A stretch of 64,000 nt of DNA from Mesorhizobium sp. M1C.F.Ca.ET.210.01.1.1 (GTDB lineage Bacteria; Pseudomonadota; Alphaproteobacteria; Rhizobiales; Rhizobiaceae): contig NZ_SRUU01000024.1 in the NCBI RefSeq assembly GCF_004791585.1, positions 1-64,000 on the forward strand, in the 5' to 3' direction. Made by a program: the position numbers and the translations under genes. The notes beneath the pieces were generated by a model. It ran no database searches and was not told the DNA's origin. It saw nothing but the letters and a program-made list of their open reading frames with translations. Shown one piece after another: positions 51,911 to 60,876 of this stretch (position 1 is its first letter; each line of letters starts with the position of its first letter).

Positions 51911-52522
51911 TTGAAACCGTCGACCGCCGCCCCGGCAGAGTGGCTGCCGCCGAACATTGAGGCCCGGCAACACTCCCTGGCGCGTGGCGAAATCCTATTC
52001 CGAAAGGACGACCCAACGGCCGGACTCTATCAGGTCAAGCAAGGCCAGGTGCGGCTCTCGCGAGTCGATCACACGGGCCGCGAAGTGGTTCTGCATGCTG
52101 CCTGCGCAGGCGGGCTCATTGCCGAAGCCTCGCTTTTTGCGCAGGTCTACCAGTGCGATGCCGTCGCGATGACGGACGCAACGGTGCGTCTCTATCCCAA
52201 GGACGCCCTGCTCGCGGAGCTCCGGCAAAACCCCGAGGCACTCGCAGGATTTGCGGCAGGGCTTGCGCATGAACTGATGGCGCTGAGAGCGCGTCTCGAG
52301 TTGCGCAACATCCGTTCCGCGCGCGAGCGCGTGGAGACCTACCTGGCACTGAATACCGGGGCAGACGGGCGCACCATTGCACTGCGGGGGACGGCGAAGG
52401 CCCTCGCCGCCGAGCTCGGCCTCACCCACGAAGCTCTCTATCGAACGCTCAGCACGCTTCAGGCTGAAGGGATTATTGCCCGCACGAAGGACGCGATCAT
52501 CCTAAAGATGCCAAGCGTATGA
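51911..52522 (+). CDS. Crp/Fnr-family transcription regulator
   Basis: About 203 residues: a cyclic-nucleotide-binding-like barrel (FRKDDPTAGLYQVKQGQVRL, GGLIAEASLF) and a C-terminal winged helix (GTAKALAAELGLTHEALYRT). No FNR-type cysteine cluster is seen in this form. The start is uncertain: a TTG at 51911 after GAGGA is best; the frame runs back to 51713. A dyad lies at its stop, just before the Met-rich gene, so it probably controls that gene. Confidence 0.8.
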   Translation: MKPSTAAPAEWLPPNIEARQHSLARGEILFRKDDPTAGLYQVKQGQVRLSRVDHTGREVVLHAACAGGLIAEASLFAQVYQCDAVAMTDATVRLYPKDALLAELRQNPEALAGFAAGLAHELMALRARLELRNIRSARERVETYLALNTGADGRTIALRGTAKALAAELGLTHEALYRTLSTLQAEGIIARTKDAIILKMPSV

Positions 52523-52533
52523 TCTTGATCATA
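52518..52533. promoter_or_regulatory. Dyad upstream of the Met/His-rich gene
   Basis: TATGATC and GATCATA form perfect 7-bp arms around TT at the stop of the Crp/Fnr gene, 56 bases before the next ATG. Crp/Fnr sites are dyads of this kind. Confidence 0.5.
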
Positions 52534-52588
52534 TGCCCCCGCCGACCATTCCGGATAATGTGTCGTCATTGCTCCACGGGAGGTTTCA

Positions 52589-53287
52589 ATGACATCGTCA
52601 ACCCGCAAGCTTGTCATCATCACGGCAACCGCCGCCGTCACGGCTTTGGCCAGCATGGCCTTCGTTCACCCCATCACCAAGGCATTTTCTCAGCAGATGC
52701 CCATGATGAATGACAGCATGTCGGGTGATCAGCAGATGCCCAGCATGATGCATATGCACGGTATGATGCAGCACATGATGCGCGGCCAAGCGGGAATGCA
52801 GATGCACGGCCAAGGTACGATGGAGATGGGCCTGAACGCGCCGACCCGGCCAGGCCAGGATGCCTTCGGCGCGATCCAGGAAATCGTCCGTATCCTGGAG
52901 GCCGATCCCGCGACCGACTGGTCGAATGTCAATCTCGAAGCGCTGCGCCAGCACCTGATCGACATGAACGAGGTGACGCTCAAGGCGAACGCGGCGGCGA
53001 CTCAAGTCGACGGCGGCCTGGAAATCGCCGTCACCGGCGAGGGCCGCACCCTTGTCGCCATCCAGCGGATGATCCCCGACCATGCCCAGGAACTCAATCA
53101 GATGAACGGCTGGCATGCCAAGATCGAGACGCTTCCCGACGGCGTGCGCCTGACCGTCACGTCGAACGACCCCAAGGAAGTCGCTCACATCCGCGGGCTC
53201 GGCTTCATCGGACTGCTAGTGAGCGGCTCGCATCACCAGCCGCACCACCTTGCGATGGCGAAGAACGAGATGGTGCACCAGCACTGA
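52589..53287 (+). CDS. Exported Met/His-rich protein
   Basis: The 232-residue protein has a signal peptide (residues 1-34), then a region dense in Met and His (MMHMHGMMQHMMRGQAGMQM) that could bind Cu(I) or Ag(I), a folded helical/strand part, and a HHQPHHLAMAKNEMVHQH end. GGAGG precedes the ATG. Metal handling in the periplasm is a fair inference from composition. Dyads lie on both sides. Confidence 0.65.
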   Translation: MTSSTRKLVIITATAAVTALASMAFVHPITKAFSQQMPMMNDSMSGDQQMPSMMHMHGMMQHMMRGQAGMQMHGQGTMEMGLNAPTRPGQDAFGAIQEIVRILEADPATDWSNVNLEALRQHLIDMNEVTLKANAAATQVDGGLEIAVTGEGRTLVAIQRMIPDHAQELNQMNGWHAKIETLPDGVRLTVTSNDPKEVAHIRGLGFIGLLVSGSHHQPHHLAMAKNEMVHQH

Positions 53288-53314
53288 GGGTCGGAACGCC
53301 GCTCGTTTGATTCC

Positions 53315-53340
53315 GATCATATCGACGCGGTCATATGATC
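53315..53340. promoter_or_regulatory. Dyad downstream of the Met/His-rich gene
   Basis: GATCATAT (53315-53322) and ATATGATC (53333-53340) are perfect 8-bp inverted arms ten bases apart and share the GATCATA core with the site at 52518. Confidence 0.4.
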
Positions 53341-54295
53341 AGTACGGTGCGACCCAAAGGGGGCCGCCCCAATGGTGCCAGAGGACGGTCACCCTCCAAG
53401 GAGGTGCTGTCCTTGCAAATTTCCACGAGTGGGTGACCGTGAACCTGGGCGTGCCGGTGACGGCGAATATGGACACGCTCAGGCTCGTGACATCCTTGTC
53501 GGCCAGCGTGCCTTCCTTCGAGGCCTGCCGCCCGGCTTCCTCGCTGGCTGTCTGATAGACTTCGGCTGCAACCTGCTTCACCTGATCGACGCCCTCCTCG
53601 AGCGCGTCCTCGGCCTTGTCCCGAAGCTGTTCGCGATAGCCGCCGAGCCGCTCGTCCTCGACTTGCGTGTGAGGCAGCATCGCACCGATCGCTGCTCCGA
53701 TCGCGAGGCCGACAGCAGCCAATGCAAGAGGCTGATCCTCCATCAACTGCTGCGCGGAACGGCCGGCCTGCGTCGCCATGTCAGCCGTGGCGGCCGCGGA
53801 GTTGGCCAGCGTCTGCGCTGTGCCGCTCGCGATGTCGGATACGGTGCCGGCTGCGTCGCTGGCCATGTCAGACATGGTATTGGCCGCGCTGCTGGCCATT
53901 CCAGAGAAAGTTCCGGCCGCACCGCCGGCCATCTCGCCAGCCGAGGCCGAGGTGTCCGAAGTCATGGCCATACCAGAGCCGGACGCGCCGTCGCGTTGGC
54001 CGGAACTGCGGCGCGTTGCATAGCCCGGAGAAGCTGCTGCGGCGGAAGCGCCGCTACCCAGCATCAGCCATGCCAGCCCGGCACCGATCACGGTCAGCGG
54101 CAACGGGTTGTCGCGCACTTGGGCCTTGAGGTTGGCGAGCATCTCGGCGCCTGCACCACCGCTAAAAAGCCCGGCGAGCTCGTCAACCAGTTGGCCGGGC
54201 GTCATCTTGTCTCGAATGGATTCGGCCGTCGCCACTACCCTGGCGCGCGTGGCTTCGGCCTCTCGTTCGAGTTCGGCTGCGGATTTTTTGGTCAT
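53339..54295 (-). CDS. DUF3618-type envelope stress protein
   Basis: The 318-residue protein begins MTKKSAAELEREAEATRARV, the DUF3618 signature, followed by a short membrane helix (LPLTVIGAGLAWLMLGSGAS), a long Ala/Ser/Thr/Met-rich repeat-like part (MASDAAGTVSDIASGTAQTL) and a second hydrophobic segment. Such proteins resemble YqjD/ElaB, membrane-anchored proteins of stressed cells. The last ~45 residues look unlike the rest and may result from a lost stop or frameshift. ATG at 54295. Confidence 0.75.
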   Translation of the reverse strand: MTKKSAAELEREAEATRARVVATAESIRDKMTPGQLVDELAGLFSGGAGAEMLANLKAQVRDNPLPLTVIGAGLAWLMLGSGASAAAASPGYATRRSSGQRDGASGSGMAMTSDTSASAGEMAGGAAGTFSGMASSAANTMSDMASDAAGTVSDIASGTAQTLANSAAATADMATQAGRSAQQLMEDQPLALAAVGLAIGAAIGAMLPHTQVEDERLGGYREQLRDKAEDALEEGVDQVKQVAAEVYQTASEEAGRQASKEGTLADKDVTSLSVSIFAVTGTPRFTVTHSWKFARTAPPWRVTVLWHHWGGPLWVAPY

Positions 54296-54400
54296 CTCGC
54301 TTGTCCCTTGATCACGTTCGCGTCGCGCTTCAACTGCTCCTGCGTGCGGTCCGGCGCCAGTTCCGAAGGCGGCCACTAGATCGTCGCGATAGGAAGTAAG

Positions 54401-54646
54401 TTGGAACCTCTGCCCAGCGTTTGCCACGCATGTCATCGGGCTCGTCATCCGAGCGAGCTTGACCTGAAGCCGACTTTGACTTGGTGGCTGCGCCTTATTC
54501 GGTTGTTTCATGGCCAGCTGGCTATGCTGTCTTATGCGGAACGCAACGGCTACGAATTCGATCGATGGGAATGCGGGCAATGCTTCGGCCCCGGTTACGA
54601 TCCCAGGCGCATTCGCGATAAGCCTTTATGGGACCGGTCTGGATAA
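54401..54646 (+). CDS. Hypothetical CxxC protein
   Basis: An 81-codon frame from a TTG after GGAAG encodes two Cys pairs (VCHACHRARH, ECGQCFGPGY) around a helical middle rich in Leu and Trp. It might be a small zinc-ribbon protein. No family recognised; could be chance. Confidence 0.4.
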   Translation: MEPLPSVCHACHRARHPSELDLKPTLTWWLRLIRLFHGQLAMLSYAERNGYEFDRWECGQCFGPGYDPRRIRDKPLWDRSG

Positions 54647-54811
54647 TCAACGTAAAACCGAATTTGGATTCCCATTTTTGTTAGGCGAAGCGCGATACAT
54701 CCCTCGGTCCAATCAGAATTGACTTACCCCTCCGGTGAGGTCCGGTGACGGCCGCCTTGATGAGCTAGGCTGAAGACTGCAAGTCATAGTGCAAACACTA
54801 GGAGGAGTCCT

Positions 54812-55174
54812 ATGACGAAGCATCAGATTGAGATGGTCACGTCGGCCGAGCGGCGTCGGCGCTGGTCTCGCGACGAGAAGGAGCGTCTCGTCGCGGCGAC
54901 ATTTGAACCGGGCACCCGCGTTTCGGAGATCGCGCGCTCGGCCGGCATCCCTGTCAGCCAGCTTTTCCGCTGGCGCAAGCAGATCTGCCAGATATCCGCG
55001 CCCTCCGTGCCGCAACTTGTGCCCGTAGAGGTGGCCCTGCCAGGGCCGGCGTCACCGACGGCGCCGCCGCCGGTCTCGCGGTCGCGCAAGAAGGTCAGCT
55101 TGGTGACTATCGAGCTTGGCGGTGGGCGTCGTCTCCGCATCGAGAGTGACGTCGACACCGAAGCGCTTTCTTGA
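54812..55174 (+). mobile_element. IS66-family accessory gene (tnpA), IS remnant
   Basis: The 120-residue protein has the IS66 TnpA helix-turn-helix: RRWSRDEKERLVAATFEPGT, RVSEIARSAGIPVSQLFRWR and the C-terminal VTIELGGGRRLRIESDVDTE. It is followed by a broken tnpB fragment, and no transposase is present, so the element is dead. The terminal repeats were not identified. Confidence 0.85.
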
Positions 55175-55189
55175 TGTGCTGGAGCGGCG

Positions 55190-55292
55190 ATGATCCCGGT
55201 CCCGGACGGTGGTCCGGCTGGCGACCGGCTATACCGACATGCGCAGGGGCTTTCCCGGCCTGTCCCTGATGGTGCAGGAGACGGCCTGCTGA
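55190..55292 (+). pseudogene. IS66 tnpB fragment
   Basis: MIPVPDGG is followed, after a frame change, by VRLATGYTDMRRGFPGLSLMVQET, the conserved N-terminus of IS66 TnpB, which then ends in a stop. Only about 35 of the usual ~115 residues remain. Confidence 0.8.
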
Positions 55293-55591
55293 TCTTGATA
55301 GACACCAGCGGGTGTTTGACCGACCGTGTGACGAACGGCGGGGCCGCCACCCTCGGCGCGGCAGCGCTATTATCTCACAGAACGGGGTTGAGAGGCGAAG
55401 AACACAATGTGCCATTGTGGAACGAATTCACGGCATAGTGATTAACAACGCACGCGGTCGATTCCTTCAGCGATGTAGCCGCCTCAGTGGCAACCAGAAA
55501 GCCCGTCGCCTACGCTCATTAGCTGCGGCGGGCTTTTCCCGTGGAACCAAACTCGGTCCAATCGCGTTGCCGGCGACTTGGGACTTTTCCT
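55293..55591. other. No gene recognised
   Basis: Short frames only; probably the scar of the IS66 deletion. Confidence 0.35.
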
Positions 55592-55780
55592 ATGACCGAA
55601 ATCAAGCAAGAGCTTAGCGCGCGCGCGCAGGCACAGAAGGAATTCAGGGTGCAGCTCCTCACGCGAGAAACTGGCATCACCGAAGCTCAGGCGCGCGACC
55701 TCATCGATATGATCGGCAATGAGCCCGCGTCGTTGGTTCGTGAGGCGCGGCTTCTAGCAGCAACCAAAGCTAGCCGTTGA
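55592..55780 (+). CDS. Small DUF3606-like protein
   Basis: The 62-residue protein has a charged helix and ETGITEAQARDLIDMIGNEP ... LVREARLL, a close match to the protein at 44565-44747. Probably a member of the DUF3606-like group. Function unknown. Confidence 0.65.
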   Translation: MTEIKQELSARAQAQKEFRVQLLTRETGITEAQARDLIDMIGNEPASLVREARLLAATKASR

Positions 55781-55807
55781 TCTACGGTCAGCGCTACCAA
55801 GAAGTCC

Positions 55808-56110
55808 ATGTGCAACGACTACGAACAGCATGTTGCTTGGGCCGAGTACTGTCGGGTGATGGCGTCGCTCGAGTTGAAGGTCCCGACCCATCAGACCGAG
55901 CTCGATCTGCCGCAAGCCGCGACATCCGGATCGACGACCCGGCTCCGATAATGCGCGCCTCCGGCGGCGCGATCGAGCTTGCCTCAATGACATTCGGCTT
56001 CCCGCCGTCCGGTCCAAAGGGCGGGCCGGTGTTCAACTTTCGGTCTGAGGGACGATAGTTCGCAAACAGCCTCGTGGGCGCGGCGTCTGATGCGTTCTTC
56101 AATCCATAGC
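55808..56110 (+). pseudogene. Degenerate SRAP gene
   Basis: The start MCNDYEQHVAWAEYCRVMAS is a typical SRAP N-terminus. After LDLPQA the frame changes to RDIRIDDPAPIMRASGGAIE and SMTFGFPPSGPKGGPVFNFR, followed by a stop and further decayed matches. At least one frameshift and one stop; less than half the gene remains. It differs from the intact SRAP at 45.9 kb, so it came from another copy. Confidence 0.8.
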
Positions 56111-56265
56111 TGCGCTCCTCGCGCCGGACCTGGCGTTTACTCCGCTCTAGTTGGTGGCCTCAGGTTTGTTCCATCAGACATGACCTCGAACGGAGGTGAG
56201 GGTAGCCGGCGTTGGGAACGCTCCTCCGATAATCTTGTTATCCATCAGATCAATAGGAGGAAGTC

Positions 56266-56580
56266 ATGAGCAAGAAAGATAACCGCCGTGAGACAGGCGC
56301 CAGGAAATACCCGGCCCAATCCACCCCGGATCCTTCGGACCAGTTCTCGCAGGCCGCCGCCAACAACGAAGAGCCTCACGATAGATTTGGGCTCACTCGG
56401 AAGAAGGGTGAGGTAGAGGACGAGACACATCAGTCCGAAGGCCAGAACCCTCCGCGTCGAGCGACACCCAGCCCGGCGACGGAGAAAAGCTCCGGGGCCG
56501 GCCCGTCGGTCGCCGAACATTCCAAGGACGCCAAGGCGCCCAAAGGCGGGCGCCAGCCCGGCGCCTATGTGAAGGATTGA
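56266..56580 (+). CDS. Disordered hypothetical protein
   Basis: The 104-residue protein is rich in Lys, Glu, Gly, Pro and Ser with no hydrophobic core, so it is probably disordered; KKDNRRETGARKYPAQSTPD is typical of it. AGGAGG precedes the ATG. Similar small proteins occur in stress regions of rhizobia, but no function is known. Confidence 0.65.
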   Translation: MSKKDNRRETGARKYPAQSTPDPSDQFSQAAANNEEPHDRFGLTRKKGEVEDETHQSEGQNPPRRATPSPATEKSSGAGPSVAEHSKDAKAPKGGRQPGAYVKD

Positions 56581-56852
56581 GGCGGACGCAGGCAGGGCGA
56601 ATCGGAGCTCAGGCGGGACAGTGCGAACGCCGTCGCCTCAGGTTCCTTGTTCCTCCGCACCTTTGTCTTGGATTGATCCCGCCGGCATCGGTGGTTCTCG
56701 GGATCGCCTTCGACCGTGTTTTCGCCCTGATCCAGTTTTCGCCTGGATGTCCCGATGCCAGGGTCGTTGGCCGCCACCTATAAACAGTCAAGAATGAGCG
56801 GTCGGTTTTTCAAAACCAAACCGCTCCGGGGCGGCAAGATTGCGAGTGGCCG

Positions 56853-57761
56853 TCAGCCGCGAACGAACAGTGCCTCGTCTTCATCTCGTTGCTTGCCGCC
56901 GAGCGCTGCGGCAACGCTGGCGATGAAAGCGCCAACCATCATCGACAGGGCGCCGACCAGCGCGAAAGTGGCGCTCGCCTTCCTGGCCGTGTCCGCGGCC
57001 GCCTTCGCCTTGTTCTTGGCGTCATCGACGGCTGCGAGAACGGTGTCGACGCGCTTGGCGGCGTCGGCTTCCGAAAGCCCGGTGCGGGAAGCGACCAGTT
57101 TCACAAGATAGGCCTTATCCTCGGCCGATACTTCGCCCTTGGCGGCGCTTGCCACCAGGATGCGTGTTGCCTGCGCCGTTACGGCGGCATCGTTCTGTCC
57201 GGTTGCCGCGACGGTGCCGGTCTCGGCCGGCCGGAATAGCGTATCGACGAAATAGCCCAGGCTGTTGTTGTCGGTTGTTCCAGCAGCCGCATTCGTGGCC
57301 GCAGACGAAGCGCCCGCTGCTGCGCCGGCCGCGACATTGGACGCAGCCTGCACACCTGCGCCAACCGTTGCGGACAATGCGGAACCAAGGACGCCGGCGA
57401 CGAGCAACGTTGCCACTGCCCAGGCAAGGAAACCGTGCGCCGTATCGCGAAAGTAGACTTCGTCGTCATGGATACCGACCCATTTTGTCCGTAGCCGGCC
57501 GGTCAGATAACCACCCAGGCCGGCCGAGAGCCATTGCACGACGACCAGCCAAACCGCGGCCGAAACCGCGAAAGTGGTGGCTGATGCGCTTGCGCCGGTC
57601 CAAGGGGAGACCATCGTCAGCCCAAGTCCAGAGCCGATCAGCATCAGGATCACCGTCAGTGTCGACGCAGCGAAAGCGCCCGCCACGATCGGGCCCCAGC
57701 TTACCGCAGATGACGACGATTCCTTTTTGCCGGAGACTTCCACCTCAGTAACGGGGGTCAT
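56853..57761 (-). CDS. PhnA-like membrane protein
   Basis: The 302-residue protein has membrane segments at about 20-50, 60-85 and 110-140, an Ala-rich stretch, a soluble part with a helix pair (SAEDKAYLVKLVASRTGLSE, VDTVLAAVDDAKNKAKAAAD) and a last membrane helix near residue 270. It resembles the rhizobial proteins labelled PhnA-like, which have no shown role in phosphonate use. A 25-residue membrane peptide gene is immediately upstream. Confidence 0.7.
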   Translation of the reverse strand: MTPVTEVEVSGKKESSSSAVSWGPIVAGAFAASTLTVILMLIGSGLGLTMVSPWTGASASATTFAVSAAVWLVVVQWLSAGLGGYLTGRLRTKWVGIHDDEVYFRDTAHGFLAWAVATLLVAGVLGSALSATVGAGVQAASNVAAGAAAGASSAATNAAAGTTDNNSLGYFVDTLFRPAETGTVAATGQNDAAVTAQATRILVASAAKGEVSAEDKAYLVKLVASRTGLSEADAAKRVDTVLAAVDDAKNKAKAAADTARKASATFALVGALSMMVGAFIASVAAALGGKQRDEDEALFVRG

Positions 57762-57770
57762 GTGAAGCTC

Positions 57771-57848
57771 CTACCGTGCGAACAGCATGAGCAGGATGAT
57801 GATCGGAATCGGAACTCCGAGAAGCCAAAGCAATATACCGCGTCCCAT
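57771..57848 (-). CDS. 25-aa membrane peptide
   Basis: The frame encodes MGRGILLWLLGVPIPIIILL and MLFAR, a single membrane helix with Pro residues, behind a strong AGGAGG site. Very short proteins of this kind (LLWLLGIPIPIIILL) recur in alphaproteobacteria near stress membrane proteins. It ends nine bases before the PhnA-like gene. Confidence 0.7.
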   Translation of the reverse strand: MGRGILLWLLGVPIPIIILLMLFAR

Positions 57849-58367
57849 TAGAACCTCCTATATTCTTGAGACGAAATACCAATTCCGCGAACTGGCTTTC
57901 GTTCCAAAGGTTTAGCGAGGAAATTGAAATAGGGTGCGCCCGATCTATTTTGGCGATCTGCGCAAGCCGCAAAGAACTTCGCTTCCCCGTCCCGTTAGGA
58001 GCGTGACTGACCGCGGCCCAGGGCGGTGCCGCTGCAAGGAAAACTTCGAAACTGTATATTAGTTCCACCTAAAGGGACGTGGACCAATATCGGCTGAAAC
58101 ACCTTGGGCAGCTCAACGCTCCTCCGCCAGACCTGCGAGATCAGCAGCGTTGCCAGGCTGCTGAAAACGACCCAACCGCGGATCTCGCTGTCGGGAACCG
58201 CGGACAGCGGGCCGAATCCGGGCGGCCGGTCCGTAGTGTTAGTCGGAGTGGATTGGGAGCGCTCTTCAGAAAGAGTCCATGGACGTTCGCTCGGGTCATG
58301 ATGCCTTCCCCTTGGTGTGTTGCGCCCATAGGCGCTTCACCGTGGTGACGCAGGATCGCAAACTGGA
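57849..58367. other. No convincing gene
   Basis: One leftward frame near 58.0-58.3 kb encodes a membrane-like segment (GWVVFSSLATLLISQVWRRS) after a Pro/Thr-rich part but has no proper start. It may be a decayed small membrane protein gene. Confidence 0.4.
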
Positions 58368-58589
58368 TTATCCCGCAAGGCTGTTAGGCTGCCTCCAACC
58401 TACCTTTTCAAGCTCAGCCGAGAGCCGATCAGCGTCGACTATGCCGCGTCTGTAAAAGCTCATAACCTTCAAGGCTACCTGTTCGCGCTCATCGATGTGC
58501 GTGATCTTATGATTCGCGCAGTAGTCGCTCACGGCTCTTGCCAGAATTTCAAGCTGGGCGGGACCAGCAACAACGCCACAGTCCAGCAT
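58368..58589 (-). CDS. Hypothetical protein
   Basis: The 73-residue helical protein (start MLDCGVVAGPAQLEILARAV) has GGGAGG before the ATG at 58589. It resembles small conserved rhizobial proteins of unknown role. Confidence 0.6.
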   Translation of the reverse strand: MLDCGVVAGPAQLEILARAVSDYCANHKITHIDEREQVALKVMSFYRRGIVDADRLSAELEKVGWRQPNSLAG

Positions 58590-58857
58590 GCTTGCCTCCC
58601 AACACAGGGGCGAAAGCATGGTAGCCGCTTCAAGCGTCCGCCTGCCTTTAGTGGTACGGACGATCCAAAAACCCTACGCCTGGAATGGGCCGACTGCGAA
58701 TCAATTTAACCGGATGAAAGAAAGCCCGACAGGGAGCCATCGGGCCAGCTTGGCTTGGGCGTTGCAGAGGCAGGGGGTGGATCGGGGTCGCCTACTGCAA
58801 CGAGGTCGAATGTGGTCATGTTAGCCGGTGCTTGGCAATGCGAAATCGCAGCCCGTG

Positions 58858-59106
58858 TCAGTCGAGCAGCAAGCCTTCTTTCCTTGCTGCGGCCTCGAAT
58901 GCGGTGCGTACATCATCAGGGGATAATTCGCCGGCTAGTGCAGCTAGGCAAGCTTGTACAGCCTTGTTCCAGTGGGGTCCGCGCTTGGGCCATTCCAGCA
59001 GGTTTTCAGCGGCTGCCTGCACGTTGTTGACCTCATAACGGACGCCTGTCTGACGGGCCTTCACTGAGACCGGAGGATAGAACCAGAGTGTGCCATGCGT
59101 GCGCAT
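58858..59106 (-). CDS. DUF982 family protein
   Basis: The 82-residue protein matches DUF982: WFYPPVSV, then NLLEWPKRGPHWNKAVQACL and VRTAFEAAARKEGLL. The family is almost confined to rhizobia and is often plasmid-borne. Function unknown. Confidence 0.85.
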   Translation of the reverse strand: MRTHGTLWFYPPVSVKARQTGVRYEVNNVQAAAENLLEWPKRGPHWNKAVQACLAALAGELSPDDVRTAFEAAARKEGLLLD

Positions 59107-59135
59107 CTATTCGTGAATGTCGAAGGACAAATCGA

Positions 59136-59179
59136 GAAAAAGGACCAGTCGCGAGGCATGCGCGACGGGTCCTCTTTTC
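59136..59179 (-). repeat. Terminator-like hairpin repeat (copy 2)
   Basis: GGACCAGTCGCG (59142-59153) and CGCGACGGGTCC (59161-59172) pair with one mismatch around AGGCATG, flanked by A5 and TCTTTT. It is the reverse of copy 1 at 49.6 kb, so both strands can end here. Confidence 0.65.
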
Positions 59180-59397
59180 TGGTCGCGCCGCCCTGAGGCT
59201 TTTGGGGGACACTCGGTGGCGGGTGCGAGCCTAAGTTGAACTTATCACATTTTAGCTATCGCTTGATAACGAAATCGATGCTGCGGTGCGGCCATGACAG
59301 GCCCAGGGCAGATGAGGGCCAGCGCGTCTACCCTCGCAATCTGACCCCTCTGGCGAGCCGGCGGCGCTTTACAAGGAGGAGAGGTAGCGCGCGCGCG

Positions 59398-59770
59398 GCT
59401 CTGCCTGGTAAACCTTCTGCGGTGGCCTCCTTGGCGCCTCCGGCGGCTAAGGCGGAAGAAATCACGCTTGAGACGGCCGCCGTCGAGGATGCGCAGTGGC
59501 TTGGTCAGGTGAGGGCGCCGCGGGACGAGCTGGCGAAGCTTGATGCGGAGCACGCGCAGGCGACCGAAGCAACCAAGTCAGAGCCGGTGAGGGCAGGGCA
59601 GGGCGCCGAGCTAGCGCGCCACGAGCCTGCCGCCGGCACGCTGATGATCAAGACGCCGATCGCTCCGGGCAGTGTCGATCTTCCACCCGCATGGCGATGT
59701 CATCGCGCTGGGCTCGGTCGCGTCCGGCTCGAAAATCGTCGTCGGATATCGGCCGAATTCGTCAATCGCA
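59398..59770 (+). pseudogene. Possible minC remnant
   Basis: One frame carries TLMIKTPIAPGS and the next frame continues as FHPHGDVIALGSVASGSKIV, close to the C-terminal beta-helix of the septum inhibitor MinC, which normally has a GDVTVLGSVASGAEIV stretch. Upstream the frame is Ala/Glu-rich. If correct, it is a chromosomal gene fragment decayed by frameshifts. Short likeness only. Confidence 0.4.
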
Positions 59771-59877
59771 GCATCGACGGCTCCGTCTTCGCTGAAGCTC
59801 CCCCATCCGGCAGGTGCGCGCGCCTCCCCATACAGATAATCGTTTACAGGTCAGGATCGCCGGGCCCACTTGTCAGC

Positions 59878-60876
59878 TCACGACAGAAACCGCTTCAAGC
59901 TCAAACCGGCCAACAAAATGTAAGGCGGAATGGCGAGCGAATAGTGACCACAGTTTAGTTCCAAAATATTTGGCCTAGCTCCGGCGTCCTTCAGGGTCTG
60001 CATGAACCTCTCCGATAGTTCTGGCAACACCACTTTGTCTCTCTTAGCCAACACAACGTGGAGATCGAGATCAGACCGTGCCAAACTATGTGCGTAATTC
60101 TCCAAGTTAAGTGGCCCCCAGGCTCTTCTGAGATCGGTCAGCTCAATTTCAGGCTCAAGGCTGTCACGTATCAATCGTGTCGCGCGACCCGTCCAAACCA
60201 TATCCGCTAGACTCCCTGCCGTCAGAAACAGGGCGGCTTTTGACACGGCCTGGTCGTGCGCAGCAATTAACCCCGCGACCCAGGAGCCTAAGCTCATACC
60301 GAGAACCGAAACCTTTCGATACCCTTCGCTCTTCAACCACCGTATGAGTTTTCGCCCATCCAATACTCCCTGCCTTACAGATTGAATTGTTCGACCGAGA
60401 TTCGGGCTAAGCATATAATCTGCATGCAGGGACCCGGGACGGCTGCGCTCGAAGTGATATGGCATGGCAATCTCGACAACCGTGATGCCACGCCGCGAGA
60501 AAAAGTTGGCAATGTGACGGTTCCGCGCGCTTGCATTCCAATGGTGAAAGATCACCATCGCCTGATCGAACGACCCGCTTTCTGTGATTTTCGCCCAGAC
60601 GACATTGTTCTCTTCAATGTCAGTAGAAATATCCGATGGAAATTTGAGCCACCCATCTTTCCTTTCAAAACCCTGATCGCTCTCACTCGGCTCACCGAAA
60701 AAGGCTGGATCAGCCACGGCCTGGTCCGCAAGGATACAAAACTCCTCGATACTTGCTACATTCTTCGCGCCTGGAAAGGCGCGTTCCGCGTCAAGGACGA
60801 AACCCGTTGTTTTCTTCCCTTCGTCACCGCGTCGCGCCCGCTGCTCATCCCAACGATCAAGCCAACTATGATACAC
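59878..60876 (-). CDS. rcgR: RcgR-like alpha/beta hydrolase (putative lactone hydrolase)
   Basis: The 332-residue protein is an alpha/beta hydrolase: nucleophile elbow GMSLGSW (Ser near residue 192), a likely Asp late in the sequence and ELNCGHYSLA (catalytic His). It resembles RcgR, a putative quorum-lactone hydrolase next to RcgA in rhizobial conjugation regions. The GTG start at 60876 overlaps the rcgA stop by 11 bases. It may degrade acyl-homoserine lactones and tune transfer; that is inference. Confidence 0.65.
   Translation of the reverse strand: MYHSWLDRWDEQRARRGDEGKKTTGFVLDAERAFPGAKNVASIEEFCILADQAVADPAFFGEPSESDQGFERKDGWLKFPSDISTDIEENNVVWAKITESGSFDQAMVIFHHWNASARNRHIANFFSRRGITVVEIAMPYHFERSRPGSLHADYMLSPNLGRTIQSVRQGVLDGRKLIRWLKSEGYRKVSVLGMSLGSWVAGLIAAHDQAVSKAALFLTAGSLADMVWTGRATRLIRDSLEPEIELTDLRRAWGPLNLENYAHSLARSDLDLHVVLAKRDKVVLPELSERFMQTLKDAGARPNILELNCGHYSLAIPPYILLAGLSLKRFLS

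Noticed and set aside
58079..58348. 89-codon rightward frame
   Set aside because: No ribosome site or family; the opposite frame has a more protein-like membrane segment but no start.
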